From: Pseudodonghicola sp048268305
GTDB taxonomy: Bacteria > Pseudomonadota > Alphaproteobacteria > Rhodobacterales > Rhodobacteraceae
Direction: 5' to 3'
Assembly: GCF_048268305.1 (NCBI RefSeq)
Contig: NZ_JBLWVT010000006.1
Location: 248,001-312,000, forward strand
DNA: 64,000 bases
Below are positions 17,083-25,806 of the stretch, one piece after another (within the stretch, counting starts at the first letter, position 1; every line of letters starts with the position of its first letter). The notes beneath the pieces were generated by a model. That model saw nothing but the letters and a program-made list of their open reading frames with translations. It was not told the DNA's origin and did not search any database. A program made the position numbers and the translations under genes.

Positions 17083-18507
17083 CTATGCTGCGCGAGACAG
17101 GCGGTCCCGGGCCGCTTCGATGAACTCACCATGCAGCGCTCTGATCGTCGGGTGCAACGCGTCGCGTTCAACCACGAACTGGACGTCCACGTTTCTCGGC
17201 CCCTGGCTGGCGCCGATGATGTCATGACCGGCATCGGAGATCGCCTGCAAGCCACGGGACAGGACCGACAACCCCTGCAAGTCCCGTCCGATGACAGATG
17301 CGATCGACAGGGTCCGGGTGGCGATTTCGGCCGTCGGATACAGTCGGGCGAGTTCCTGCGTGACCCGGCGCATCGTCTTCAGCGAGGCGGCGAGGTAATG
17401 CGTGATCGTATTGGCGTTGGACACCTTCGACACGATCCGGACATTGTGGCGCGTCAGCACGTCGAGGATCGTGGCGTCATAGCCTTTCACACCGACCATA
17501 TCCTGTTCGAACACCTCCAGCGTCACGACATCAAGGCCAGTGACGATCTCGGCCGCCGGCCGATCCGCCGGCTTGTCGTCGATCAGGGTTCCGGGATCAT
17601 CCGGTTCGAACGCATTGGTGACACGCAGGGGGATATCGGCCTGCCTGAGCATCTTGGCCGCCTTGGGATGGATCGCCTCCATGCCCATGTTGGACAGTTG
17701 ATCCGCCACATCGTAGCTGGTGCGCCCGAGCTTGCGGACCAATTCCTGACCCACCAGCTTCGGATCACCCGAGGACAGGTGGAACTCCTTGTGGATGATC
17801 GCCTCGCTCGCTTCGACAAGGGCCGCCAGGCGCGAAAACGTCACCTCGGAATAGCCGCGGTCGTATTCGCCCACCAGACCCTCGGCGCATTGCGCGTAGC
17901 CGGTGACGATGGGCATCTCGACGCCGGGATCAATGCCTTCGAGTGCCTGTCGAATCCGGGCGTCCAGGGACAGATCGCCCTCGTCGCGCCAGCCGGACAA
18001 ATCGACGAAACGCGCCTTCACCCCCGCCCGCTGCAACAGCAGCGTCGCGACGAAGGCCGAATGGGCCTCGCCCAGGCCGGAAAGCAGCTCGCGGGTCTGC
18101 CCCATGTGCTGAACCAGGCGGAAATGGCCATAGGAGCACAGGCGCTGCAGATCAATCAGACAATTCCGGGCGCCATGCAGCCGCTCATCGACAAAGGCGT
18201 CGGCCTGCTGCAGGTCGCCAGGGTGGTCGAGAATGGCGCAATGCGCCGCTTTCATCGCCGCGGCCACACGATTCAGACCATCATGCCAGCCGTAATGACC
18301 GTCGTCATTGGCGAACAGGGCATAGACTCCGGGCTCACCCGACTTCTTGTGTTCGAGCAACAGATCGGTGATGCCACCAAAGGCGGAGACGACGAAGATG
18401 CGGCCGTAAAGCCCGCGGCCCTCGCGGGCGCCGATGAACAGGGTATCGCGCAATTCGTTCAGGCGGGACATCGAGGTCCCGCCGATCTTTTCCACGGTGA
18501 GGACCAT
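17083..18507 (-). CDS. ask_ect: Ectoine-type aspartate kinase (Ask_Ect)
   Basis: A 474-residue aspartokinase that phosphorylates L-aspartate, the first step towards aspartate semialdehyde and ectoine. It begins MVLTVEKIGGTSM, the kinase nucleotide-binding motif. Two ACT-type regulatory segments follow in the last third (VSKVSNANTITHYL, RNVDVQFVVERD). The ATG at 18507 lies one base after the ectC stop, so it is chosen over an in-frame ATG eight codons upstream. It ends the ectABC-ask operon. A dedicated aspartokinase next to ectABC is a known arrangement that bypasses feedback control of the main enzyme. Confidence 0.95.
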   Translation of the reverse strand: MVLTVEKIGGTSMSRLNELRDTLFIGAREGRGLYGRIFVVSAFGGITDLLLEHKKSGEPGVYALFANDDGHYGWHDGLNRVAAAMKAAHCAILDHPGDLQQADAFVDERLHGARNCLIDLQRLCSYGHFRLVQHMGQTRELLSGLGEAHSAFVATLLLQRAGVKARFVDLSGWRDEGDLSLDARIRQALEGIDPGVEMPIVTGYAQCAEGLVGEYDRGYSEVTFSRLAALVEASEAIIHKEFHLSSGDPKLVGQELVRKLGRTSYDVADQLSNMGMEAIHPKAAKMLRQADIPLRVTNAFEPDDPGTLIDDKPADRPAAEIVTGLDVVTLEVFEQDMVGVKGYDATILDVLTRHNVRIVSKVSNANTITHYLAASLKTMRRVTQELARLYPTAEIATRTLSIASVIGRDLQGLSVLSRGLQAISDAGHDIIGASQGPRNVDVQFVVERDALHPTIRALHGEFIEAARDRLSRAA

Positions 18508-18508
18508 C

Positions 18509-18904
18509 TCAGGCCTCCTCGGCTGCCGCATAGGATCCGTCCTCGCGATGCACCTCGGTGCCGGTCACCGGCGGGTTGAAACAACAGGCCATGATCAGCT
18601 CTTCCTCGGCGCGCAGGATATGGCGGTCGTGTTGATCCAGCGCATACATCACACCGGGCACGATCTCATGGGTCTCGCCGCTGGCCAGATCGGTGATCGA
18701 GCCCTTGCCCTTCATGCAATAGACGCTTTCGAAGTGGTTCTTGTATTCGAACGTGTGCTCCGACCCCGCCTGAAGAAAGGTGATGTGGAAGGAAAAGCCC
18801 ATCCCGTCATTGGCCAGGAGCATCCGGACCGAGGTCCATCGTGCATCCGCCACCACGCGGTCGCGGTCGGTTTCGATGATTTGGTTCAAATCTCTGACGA
18901 TCAT
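18509..18904 (-). CDS. ectC: L-ectoine synthase
   Basis: A 131-residue cupin-fold enzyme that cyclises N-gamma-acetyl-diaminobutyrate to ectoine. It opens MIVRDLNQIIETDRDRVV and contains GFSFHITFLQAG, HFESVYCMKGKG and VMYALDQHDRH, all hallmarks of EctC. Metal and substrate residues are in the E-S-V-Y-C and D-Q-H-D-R-H segments. It lies five bases after ectB and one before ask, so it is part of one operon. Confidence 0.97.
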   Translation of the reverse strand: MIVRDLNQIIETDRDRVVADARWTSVRMLLANDGMGFSFHITFLQAGSEHTFEYKNHFESVYCMKGKGSITDLASGETHEIVPGVMYALDQHDRHILRAEEELIMACCFNPPVTGTEVHREDGSYAAAEEA

Positions 18905-18909
18905 GGGTC

Positions 18910-20202
18910 TTACTCCGCTGCAATTTTGTTCGGTTCCGCCAGCACATCGCCTGCGGCATCCATGAGAATGCCGAAGCCCTTGCGCAGCATTTCGTCTGAT
19001 GTGGTCAACGGCGCGAGCACCTTGACCACCTGCCCCTCGTTGCCCGAGGTCTCGATCACGAGCCCCAGATCATAGGCGCGGGCGCAGATCGCCGCGGCCA
19101 GTTCCCCCGAGCCGACATCGACCCCCCGCATCAATCCGCGCCCCTTGAGCTTGCCCTCGGGCACCATGGCGGCGAGATCGGCCAGCGCGCCATGAAGCAG
19201 CTCGGCCTTGTCCGCCAGTTCGTCGCGGAACCGATCGTCAGACCAGAATTTCTCGATCGCGACCCGGGCCGTGACGAAGGCATGGGTGTTGCCCCGGAAG
19301 GTGCCGTTATGCTCTGCCGGGCCAAGCACGTCATGCTCGGACCGCACCAGCACCATGGCCATCGGCAAGCCGAACCCCGAAAGCGATTTCGCCATGGTCA
19401 CGATGTCCGGCACGATACCCATCCCGTCAAACGAGAAAAACGTGCCGCAACGGCCGCAGCCGGCCTGAATATCATCGACGATCAAAAGCGCGCCATGGTC
19501 TTTTGCCAGCTTGGCGATCCGCTTGACCCATGCCTGGCTGGCCACGTTGAGCCCGCCTTCGCCCTGCACGGTCTCCAGCAAGATCGCAGCCGGCGCATCA
19601 ATGCCGCCGGAACTGTCCTTCAGCATCGCCTCAAGGTAATTGGCGGTATCGGTGGCCGCACCGAAATACCCGTCATAGGGCATCCGCGTGACACCGTTCA
19701 GCGCCATGCCGGCACCCGCGCGGTGATAGCTGTTGCCGGTCGCCGCCAGCGCTCCCGCCGTGACCCCGTGAAAACCGTTGGTGAAGGCGATGATATTGCT
19801 GCGCCCGGTCACCTTGCGGGCGATCTTCATGGCGGCCTCGACCGCATTGGCGCCGGTGGGGCCGGTGAACATCACCCGATGATCCATACCGCGCGGCGCC
19901 AGAATGTGGCGGTCGAAGGCATCAAGGAAGGCGGCCTTGGTGTCGGTATGCAGGTCGAGCCCATGGGCGATCCCGTCCCCCGCGACATGTTCGATAAGCG
20001 CCGCCTTCATGTCCGGGTCGTTATGGCCATAGTTGAGCGAGGAGCAGCCGGCGAGGAAGTCAATCCAGGTGCGGCCGTTCTCGTCGGTCAGCTCAGAGCC
20101 TCTCGCGGTTGCGAACATCGCGGGCAGGTTGCGGCAATAGGAGCGCGCCGCGCTCTCGCGGCAATCGAAAATGGAGGTGGCATCTGTCATGGTCTTGGGC
20201 AT
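18910..20202 (-). CDS. ectB: Diaminobutyrate-2-oxoglutarate transaminase
   Basis: A 430-residue class III aminotransferase that turns aspartate semialdehyde into L-2,4-diaminobutyrate using glutamate. Typical features are the FTGPTGANAVEAAMKIARK segment, IVDDIQAGCGRCGTFFSFD with the PLP-ring aspartate, and TMAKSLSGFGLPMA with the PLP-binding lysine. The length and order fit EctB. It stands second in the operon, 60 bases after ectA. Confidence 0.97.
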   Translation of the reverse strand: MPKTMTDATSIFDCRESAARSYCRNLPAMFATARGSELTDENGRTWIDFLAGCSSLNYGHNDPDMKAALIEHVAGDGIAHGLDLHTDTKAAFLDAFDRHILAPRGMDHRVMFTGPTGANAVEAAMKIARKVTGRSNIIAFTNGFHGVTAGALAATGNSYHRAGAGMALNGVTRMPYDGYFGAATDTANYLEAMLKDSSGGIDAPAAILLETVQGEGGLNVASQAWVKRIAKLAKDHGALLIVDDIQAGCGRCGTFFSFDGMGIVPDIVTMAKSLSGFGLPMAMVLVRSEHDVLGPAEHNGTFRGNTHAFVTARVAIEKFWSDDRFRDELADKAELLHGALADLAAMVPEGKLKGRGLMRGVDVGSGELAAAICARAYDLGLVIETSGNEGQVVKVLAPLTTSDEMLRKGFGILMDAAGDVLAEPNKIAAE

Positions 20203-20262
20203 GGAATATCCTTTCGGGGCGAGGCCCCAAGGAAGGGTTTCAGGAAGGATTAGGGGAGGATT

Positions 20263-20796
20263 TCAGGCGACGCGGGCCAGCGCCTTGGCGTCCGGCAGTG
20301 CGATCGTCACCATGTGCTCGGTGTCGTGACGGCCCTCGAAATGCGCGTCACGTTCGAAATGCGGTGCCTCCGACACCGCAGCACCAATGCCGCGGGCAAA
20401 GCCGCGGAACAGGGCCCAGGAAGCAGCGTTATCCCGGGTGATTGTCGTTTTCAGATGGGTGGCACCACCGCAGGCATCGCGCTTAATCAGATCGAGAAGC
20501 ATCGCCCGGCCAAGCCCGATCCCGCGCGCTTTGGGGCTGACGGCCACCTGCCAGACGAACAGCTCCCCCCGCCCCGGGATCATATGGCCGGAAACCCAGC
20601 CCACGACATCGCCACCGATCTCGGCCAACACGCAGGTGTCGCGGAAATGTTCGGCCTGGATCAGATTGCAGTAGAGCGAGTTCTCGTCGAGGGGCTTGCA
20701 GGCTTTCACCAGCTCCCAGATTGCCACCCCATCCGCCGCAACAGGTTTGCGCAGACGGGGCATGGGCGTTCGGGGGTCGTCACTGTCTTTCGGCAT
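20263..20796 (-). CDS. ectA: L-2,4-diaminobutyrate acetyltransferase
   Basis: A 177-residue GNAT-fold acetyltransferase that acetylates diaminobutyrate at the gamma amino group. Typical stretches are NSLYCNLIQAEHFRDTC, ELFVWQVAVSPKARGIGLG (the acetyl-CoA loop) and DNAASWALFRGFA. The ATG at 20796 is preceded by AGAGGTG at a proper distance. A GTG three codons further upstream overlaps that ribosome binding site and is less likely. It is the first gene of the ectoine operon. Confidence 0.96.
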   Translation of the reverse strand: MPKDSDDPRTPMPRLRKPVAADGVAIWELVKACKPLDENSLYCNLIQAEHFRDTCVLAEIGGDVVGWVSGHMIPGRGELFVWQVAVSPKARGIGLGRAMLLDLIKRDACGGATHLKTTITRDNAASWALFRGFARGIGAAVSEAPHFERDAHFEGRHDTEHMVTIALPDAKALARVA

Positions 20797-21008
20797 CGGT
20801 CGCACCTCTATTTAGTTAGATTTGCTAAGCGGATTACTCCCATATATGCTTCGAAATGTAAAGCAACTTCTCAAAATCATGGGCGGAGACTGGCGAAAAA
20901 CCCAATAAATTAGCTATTTTTCCCTCAACCCAACCGAAGTTCATCCAAGAATTTTATTAGTATATTGAAGCATTATCGACAAATTGCGGCACCCCTGCCC
21001 TTCGTGCG
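20797..21008. promoter_or_regulatory. Divergent ectA / ectR control region with a shared GAAGCAT element
   Basis: This 212-base A/T-rich region separates ectA (minus) from the MarR gene (plus). GAAGCAT followed by AT-rich bases occurs once facing each gene: on the minus strand at 20852-20846 within TTTCGAAGCATATAT, and on the plus strand at 20967-20973 within TATTGAAGCATTAT. Each copy sits at a distance from its gene where a promoter would be expected. A shared operator for the regulator is a reasonable inference; binding has not been shown. Confidence 0.4.
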
Positions 21009-21521
21009 ATGATGGCGACCATGACCACGACCTCAGACAACAGAATCGACGACAGCCTGATTGCGCTGCGACGCATCCTGCGCGCCACCGAGCTATACGC
21101 CCGCGATCTCGCCCATAGCGTCGGACTAACGCCGGCACAGTTGCGGGTGCTGCAGATCGTCGGCGAGAAGACCAGCACCACCCCCAAGGCTCTGGCCACC
21201 CAGATGGGGGTGAGCCAGGCCACGGTGACGGCGCTGGTCGACAAGCTGGTGGCGCGCGAGCTTGTCGCGCGCATGCCCTCCGAGCTGGATCGACGTCAGA
21301 CCAATGTGGTGGTTACGGAGCAAGGTCGCGGCAAGCTGCAAGATGCACCCGACGCGCTTCAACAGCGCTATGCCCGCGCCTTTTCACGATTGGAGAACTG
21401 GGAGCAGGCCCAGTTGATCGCCTCCCTTGAACGTGTCGCCGACATGCTGGACGCTCAGCATATCGACGCCTCGCCGGTCCTGACGATGGGTGAGATCCAG
21501 GGCACGAGAAAGCCCGACTAG
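21009..21521 (+). CDS. MarR-family regulator, probable ectoine operon regulator (EctR-like)
   Basis: About 170 residues with a MarR winged helix. The recognition region is TPKALATQMGVSQATVTALVDKLVARELVAR, followed by the wing with SELDRRQTNVVVTEQG. Three ATGs (21009, 21012, 21021) are possible starts and none has a clear ribosome binding site. MarR-type EctR proteins are known repressors of ectABC in other bacteria. Here the gene is divergent from ectA rather than the first gene of the operon, which supports but does not prove the same job. Confidence 0.85.
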   Translation: MMATMTTTSDNRIDDSLIALRRILRATELYARDLAHSVGLTPAQLRVLQIVGEKTSTTPKALATQMGVSQATVTALVDKLVARELVARMPSELDRRQTNVVVTEQGRGKLQDAPDALQQRYARAFSRLENWEQAQLIASLERVADMLDAQHIDASPVLTMGEIQGTRKPD

Positions 21522-21791
21522 CCACACGAGAATGCCGGCTCGTCCGTGGCGCCACAATGCCCCCGGTGACGCAGAGGCGGCCTCAGGCTCAGCGCGGGGA
21601 ATGGCAGCTCCCCGATCCGGCCCACGAAACTCTTGCGATCGCCCAGAAATAGCGCGCAGGCGAACCGCAAAGCGAGTTCGAAACCGGCTCAGACTGCCCG
21701 GGAACGGAAACGAGATGTGAAAGTGCCAAAACACCGCGCGGAACGCGAAGTCAGACGACGGAATTCCTGATTTTATCTCTTGAAATCAATG

Positions 21792-21876
21792 TGGTGCGGG
21801 TGAAGGGACTTGAACCCCCACGCCTTGCGGCGCCAGAACCTAAATCTGGTGCGTCTACCAATTCCGCCACACCCGC
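21792..21876 (-). tRNA. tRNA-Leu (anticodon TAG)
   Basis: On the minus strand an 85-base cloverleaf runs from GCGGGTG (21876-21870), the acceptor 5' strand, to its partner CACCCGC followed by A and an encoded CCA at 21792-21794. The anticodon stem CCAGA/TCTGG encloses the seven-base loop TTTAGGT, giving anticodon TAG (reads CUA). The T arm shows GGGGGTTCAAGTCCC. A long variable arm (GCCGCAAGGCGT) fits a class II tRNA-Leu. Confidence 0.96.
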
Positions 21877-22024
21877 ACTCGGCGGCCCGGGCCGCGCGTG
21901 TTGCGCGTCATAGCAAAGCTCTCGCCGCGATGCGAGGGAAAATCACCGAGCTCGCCCGCACAGTTTTCCCGCCCCGGCCCGGCAGGTGGCGCCGGCCGTC
22001 ACGGGACCAGATCACAGGACCAGG

Positions 22025-23599
22025 TCACAGGCCCAGAGTGCGGAAGACCTGCGGCAGGCATTCGGGGATATCCTCGGCGATCAGGCCCGGGCCGTAGCTG
22101 CGGGCGCATTCGACATGCAGCCAGGCGGCAGTTTCGGCAGCCCTGGAGGGAGGGAAACCACGCGCCAGCAGCCCGGCGATGAAGCCCGCCAGCACATCGC
22201 CCGAGCCCGCCGTCGCCAGCCAGGGCGCGGCACGCTCATAGGCCGCCGAGTTCACCGCACAACCTCCGTCGGGGGTGGCGATGACCGTATCGGCGCCCTT
22301 GAACAGCACCACGCAGCCCGCCCGTTTCGCCGCGTCCCGCGCCGCATCCACCTTGGAGTAGGCCGGGCCCTCGGTCGCGGAAGCGGCGAGCTTTTCGGCG
22401 ATATCCGGAAACAACCGGGCGAATTCGCCGCCATGGGGGGTGAGCACGCAATTGTCGTGCAAGGCATCGAAGAGGGTCGCGTCCCGAGCCACCAGCGTCA
22501 ACGCATCGGCGTCGAGCACCACCGCCCGCTGCGCGGCCAGAGCCACCTCAACCAAGGCGCGGGAATGTTCCGTCACCCCCATCCCCGGACCAAGGCAAAG
22601 CGCATTCCGCCGGCGGTCCTGCAGGACCGCGTTTAATGCGGTGAAATCCGCGACTTCCACCATCATCAGCGCGGTGATCCGGCCGGCAACCTCCTCCATC
22701 GCGGATTGCGGCACCCCCAGCGTCACCAGCCCGGCGCCGATCCTGAGCGCCCCGCGTGCCGCCAGACGCGCCGCCCCGGTGTGGCCGGCGCCGCCCGACA
22801 GGATCAGGGCGTGGCCGTGGGCGTATTTGTGCGCCCCCGCGCGCTTGTCCAATCCGCTTAGCCCGCCACGGTCGAGCAATCGGACCACCTCGCCCGACGC
22901 CACAGCCTTCGGGCCGACGCCCGCCTCCAGCCCGATACTCTTGACCACGACCTTGCCACAGAGCGACGGGCCGTCCGCCAGCCGGTGGCCCAGTTTTTCC
23001 GTATGAAAACTCACGGTGAGATCCGCGCGAAGCACGGGACCAAGGGGCTTTCCGCTATCGGAGCAGAGCCCTGTCGGCATATCCACCGCCACGACCCGCA
23101 CACCCTTGTCCGCAAGAAGCCCTGATGCGCCAGGCATGGCCAACACAGAGAAGAGACCACCGAACGGGCGTGTCAGCCCCGTGCCGAATAGGGCGTCGAC
23201 GAGGAGATCAACGTCTTCGTCGAGCTGAAAGCGATCGTCCGTCACCGGAGGCGAGTTGATCCCGCGTACCGCAACCTCCCCCAATTCCGACCACTGTTCA
23301 TAATTGGTACAGGCATCCGGTGGCAGTTTCGCCGGATCACCGTAGAGAAACACCTCCACCTCCCAGCCGCGCGCCTTCAGCAGGCGCGCCACCACGAATC
23401 CATCGCCGCCGTTGTTGCCGGGCCCACAGAGCACCACGGCCCGCCCGGGCGCGGCCGCCAGCTCCGGCCATTCCTCCAACACGGCCTCCACCACGCCCTG
23501 CCCGGCGCGCTCCATCAGTTCCAGCCCGGTCACCTCGCCGGACCGGATCGCCGCCTGTTCAATGGCGCGCATTTGGGCAGCGGTCAGCAGTTCGGTCAT
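22025..23599 (-). CDS. nnr: Bifunctional NAD(P)H-hydrate epimerase / ADP-dependent NAD(P)HX dehydratase
   Basis: A 524-residue fusion that repairs hydrated NADH/NADPH. The N-terminal YjeF_N epimerase domain carries GPGNNGGDG at 59-67 and DMPTGLCSDSG. The C-terminal ribokinase-like dehydratase domain carries SGGAGHTGAARLAARGALRIG, LTPHGGEFARLFPD and TAGSGDVLAGFIAGLLARG near the end. The ATG at 23599 begins a typical N-terminus (LLTAAQMRAIEQAAI). It is divergent from glnB, the usual setting in related alphaproteobacteria. Confidence 0.95.
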   Translation of the reverse strand: MTELLTAAQMRAIEQAAIRSGEVTGLELMERAGQGVVEAVLEEWPELAAAPGRAVVLCGPGNNGGDGFVVARLLKARGWEVEVFLYGDPAKLPPDACTNYEQWSELGEVAVRGINSPPVTDDRFQLDEDVDLLVDALFGTGLTRPFGGLFSVLAMPGASGLLADKGVRVVAVDMPTGLCSDSGKPLGPVLRADLTVSFHTEKLGHRLADGPSLCGKVVVKSIGLEAGVGPKAVASGEVVRLLDRGGLSGLDKRAGAHKYAHGHALILSGGAGHTGAARLAARGALRIGAGLVTLGVPQSAMEEVAGRITALMMVEVADFTALNAVLQDRRRNALCLGPGMGVTEHSRALVEVALAAQRAVVLDADALTLVARDATLFDALHDNCVLTPHGGEFARLFPDIAEKLAASATEGPAYSKVDAARDAAKRAGCVVLFKGADTVIATPDGGCAVNSAAYERAAPWLATAGSGDVLAGFIAGLLARGFPPSRAAETAAWLHVECARSYGPGLIAEDIPECLPQVFRTLGL

Positions 23600-23620
23600 G
23601 TTTCCTCAGCGTTTTAATAT

Positions 23621-23657
23621 AGATTACTTTTTGAGCAAACTGCTCAAAAAGTAATCT
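23621..23657. promoter_or_regulatory. Perfect 17-bp palindrome between nnr and glnB
   Basis: AGATTACTTTTTGAGCA at 23621-23637 is repeated exactly as its reverse complement at 23641-23657, with only three bases (AAC) between. It lies 22 bases upstream of nnr and about 108 upstream of glnB. It looks like either a protein-binding operator or a strong hairpin in one of the two 5' leaders. The A/T-rich arms stand out from the GC-rich surroundings. Confidence 0.75.
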
Positions 23658-23765
23658 CACACCCATTTTCGCCCATTTGGCCCTTGACCCCGCGACGCTA
23701 TCGCATTGTCGCTGTCATTTAGAAGTGATCTGCCCCCCCGAGACAAGGTTGCGAGGAGTTCGTCG

Positions 23766-24104
23766 ATGAAAAAGATCGAAGCGATCATCAAGCCGTTCAA
23801 ACTGGACGAGGTGAAAGAGGCTCTTCAGGACGTCGGCGTCCAGGGTCTGAGCGTGATTGAGGTCAAGGGCTTCGGTCGTCAGAAGGGGCATACCGAACTC
23901 TATCGCGGCGCAGAGTACGTGGTGGATTTCCTGCCCAAGGTGAAGATCGAGGTCGTGCTTGACGACGATCAGGTCGACGCCGCCATCGACGCCATCATCG
24001 CGGCAGCCAAAACGGATAAAATCGGCGACGGGAAGATCTTCGTCAGTACCGTCGAACAGGCGATCCGCATCCGGACCGGCGAGTCCGGCTCGGACGCGCT
24101 GTAA
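23766..24104 (+). CDS. glnB: Nitrogen regulatory protein P-II
   Basis: A 112-residue PII signal protein that senses 2-oxoglutarate and ATP/ADP and controls glutamine synthetase adenylylation and NtrB. It opens MKKIEAIIKPFKLDEVKEAL. The T-loop GFGRQKGHTELYRGAEYVVDF contains the uridylylation site Y51. The C-terminal segment is DGKIFVSTVEQAIRIRTGE. The ATG at 23766 has GCGAGGAG upstream; longer in-frame starts are not needed. It is followed 42 bases later by glnA, the standard glnBA operon of alphaproteobacteria. Confidence 0.98.
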   Translation: MKKIEAIIKPFKLDEVKEALQDVGVQGLSVIEVKGFGRQKGHTELYRGAEYVVDFLPKVKIEVVLDDDQVDAAIDAIIAAAKTDKIGDGKIFVSTVEQAIRIRTGESGSDAL

Positions 24105-24146
24105 TCCACACCCAAAGAACGACCCTACAGAAAAGGACATTGCAGA

Positions 24147-25553
24147 ATGAGCAAGGATGCAGTTCTCCAGTTGATCAAAGAGGAGGAGGTCGCCTACGTC
24201 GACATCCGTTTCACGGACCCGCGCGGCAAGTTGCAGCACGTTACCGTGGTGGCGGATCTGGTTGACGAGGACTTCCTTGAAGAAGGCTTCATGTTCGACG
24301 GTTCCTCGATCGCCGGCTGGAAGTCGATCGAAGCTTCCGACATGAAGCTGATGCCCGACACCGAAAGCGTCTATATCGACCCCTTCTATGCCGAGAAGAC
24401 GATCTGCATCCATTGCTCGGTGGTCGAACCCGACACCGGCGAGGCCTATGAGCGCGACCCGCGCGGCACCGCGGTGAAGGCCGAGGCCTATCTGAAGTCC
24501 TCCGGCATCGGTGACGCCTTCTACTGCGGCCCGGAAGCCGAGTTCTTCCTGTTCGACAACGTCAAATACTCGAACACCATGAACAAGGTGTCCTACGAGG
24601 TTGACGCCACCGACGCTGCCTGGAACACCGACACCGATTACGAGATGGGCAACATGGGCCATCGTCCGGGCGTCAAGGGCGGCTATTTCCCGGTGAACCC
24701 GGTGGATGAAGCCCAGGATCTGCGTTCGGAAATGCTGTCGACCATGAAGCGCATGGGCATGAAGGTCGACAAGCACCACCACGAAGTGGCGTCCTGCCAG
24801 CACGAGCTGGGGCTGATTTTCGGCACCCTGACCGAACAGGCCGACAACATCCAGAAGTACAAGTACGTGATCCACAACGTGGCCCACGCCTATGGCAAAT
24901 CGGCGACCTTCATGCCGAAGCCGATCTATGGCGACAACGGCTCGGGCATGCACGTGAACATGTCGATCTGGAAAGACGGCAAGCCGCTGTTCGCTGGCGA
25001 CAAATACGCCGATCTGTCGGACGAGGCGCTGTATTTCATCGGCGGCATCCTGAAGCATGCCAAGACGCTGAACGCCTTCACCAACCCGGGCACCAACTCC
25101 TACAAGCGTCTGATCCCGGGCTTTGAAGCTCCGGTTCTGCGCGCCTATTCGGCCCGCAACCGCTCTGGCTGCGTCCGTATTCCGTGGACCGAAAGCCCGA
25201 AGGCCAAGCGCGTCGAAGCCCGCTTCCCCGATCCCTCGGCGAACCCCTACCTGGCCTTCGCAGCCCTGCTGATGGCTGGCCTCGACGGGATCAAGAACAA
25301 GATCGATCCGGGCGAAGCCATGGACAAGAACCTCTACGACCTGCCCGCCGAAGAACTGGCCGACATCCCGACCGTCTGCGGCTCGCTGCGTGAGGCTCTG
25401 GAATGCCTGGCCAACGATCACGACTTCCTGCTGCAGGGCGACGTCTTCACCAAAGACCAGATCGAGGGCTATATCGCGCTCAAGATGGAAGAGGTGCAGA
25501 CCTACGAGCACACTCCGCACCCGGTCGAATACGGCATGTACTACAGCTGCTGA
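24147..25553 (+). CDS. glnA: Type I glutamine synthetase
   Basis: A 468-residue GS-I enzyme making glutamine from glutamate, ammonia and ATP. It has the substrate-binding and catalytic signatures FMFDGSSIAGW, AEFFLFD, NGSGMHVNMSIWKDG and RIPWTESPKAKR. The adenylylation tyrosine is Y397 in DKNLYDLPAEE, so activity should be controlled by GlnE together with PII. Ribosome binding site AAAAGGAC lies just upstream of the ATG. A clear terminator follows, closing the glnBA operon. Confidence 0.98.
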   Translation: MSKDAVLQLIKEEEVAYVDIRFTDPRGKLQHVTVVADLVDEDFLEEGFMFDGSSIAGWKSIEASDMKLMPDTESVYIDPFYAEKTICIHCSVVEPDTGEAYERDPRGTAVKAEAYLKSSGIGDAFYCGPEAEFFLFDNVKYSNTMNKVSYEVDATDAAWNTDTDYEMGNMGHRPGVKGGYFPVNPVDEAQDLRSEMLSTMKRMGMKVDKHHHEVASCQHELGLIFGTLTEQADNIQKYKYVIHNVAHAYGKSATFMPKPIYGDNGSGMHVNMSIWKDGKPLFAGDKYADLSDEALYFIGGILKHAKTLNAFTNPGTNSYKRLIPGFEAPVLRAYSARNRSGCVRIPWTESPKAKRVEARFPDPSANPYLAFAALLMAGLDGIKNKIDPGEAMDKNLYDLPAEELADIPTVCGSLREALECLANDHDFLLQGDVFTKDQIEGYIALKMEEVQTYEHTPHPVEYGMYYSC

Positions 25554-25573
25554 TCGACTGCCGATCACAGCGG

Positions 25574-25600
25574 AAGGGCGTCCCTCGGGGCGCCCTTTTT
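25574..25600 (+). terminator. Rho-independent terminator of glnBA
   Basis: AAGGGCG at 25574-25580 pairs with CGCCCTT at 25591-25597, and a T-run reaches 25600. It lies 20 bases after the glnA stop. Hairpin and T-tract are both present. Confidence 0.85.
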
Positions 25601-25645
25601 CGTTGCGAGAAACGGCAGGCGGCAGCAGATGCGGCTGGCCGCACA

Positions 25646-25697
25646 GGGGGCTCCGCCCCGGCCGCGGGCGCTGCCCGCGTCCTCCCCGGGATATTTT
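25646..25697 (-). repeat. Intergenic hairpin element, copy 1
   Basis: GGGGGCTCCGCCCC at 25646-25659, a second hairpin CGCGGGC/GCCCGCG at 25663-25679, and CCTCCCCGGGATATTTT at 25681-25697. Read on the minus strand the order (AAATATCCCGGGG, then hairpins) matches the element at 30776-30826 and is related to those at 38320 and 40358. It lies between glnA and the lytic transglycosylase gene. Confidence 0.55.
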
Positions 25698-25806
25698 CAG
25701 CTAGAAAAAGGCTGAAGAGCTGCGCGAGCCGGGCGCGCGCTTTGGCGGTTGCCAGCCGGGCGCGCCACGGGCAAGCTCGGCGCATTGCTCCAACGCTGTT
25801 GCCCTG

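Noticed and set aside
23715..25568. A 617-codon minus-strand frame opposite glnB and glnA.
   Set aside because: It is antisense to two well-conserved genes and has no recognisable domain.
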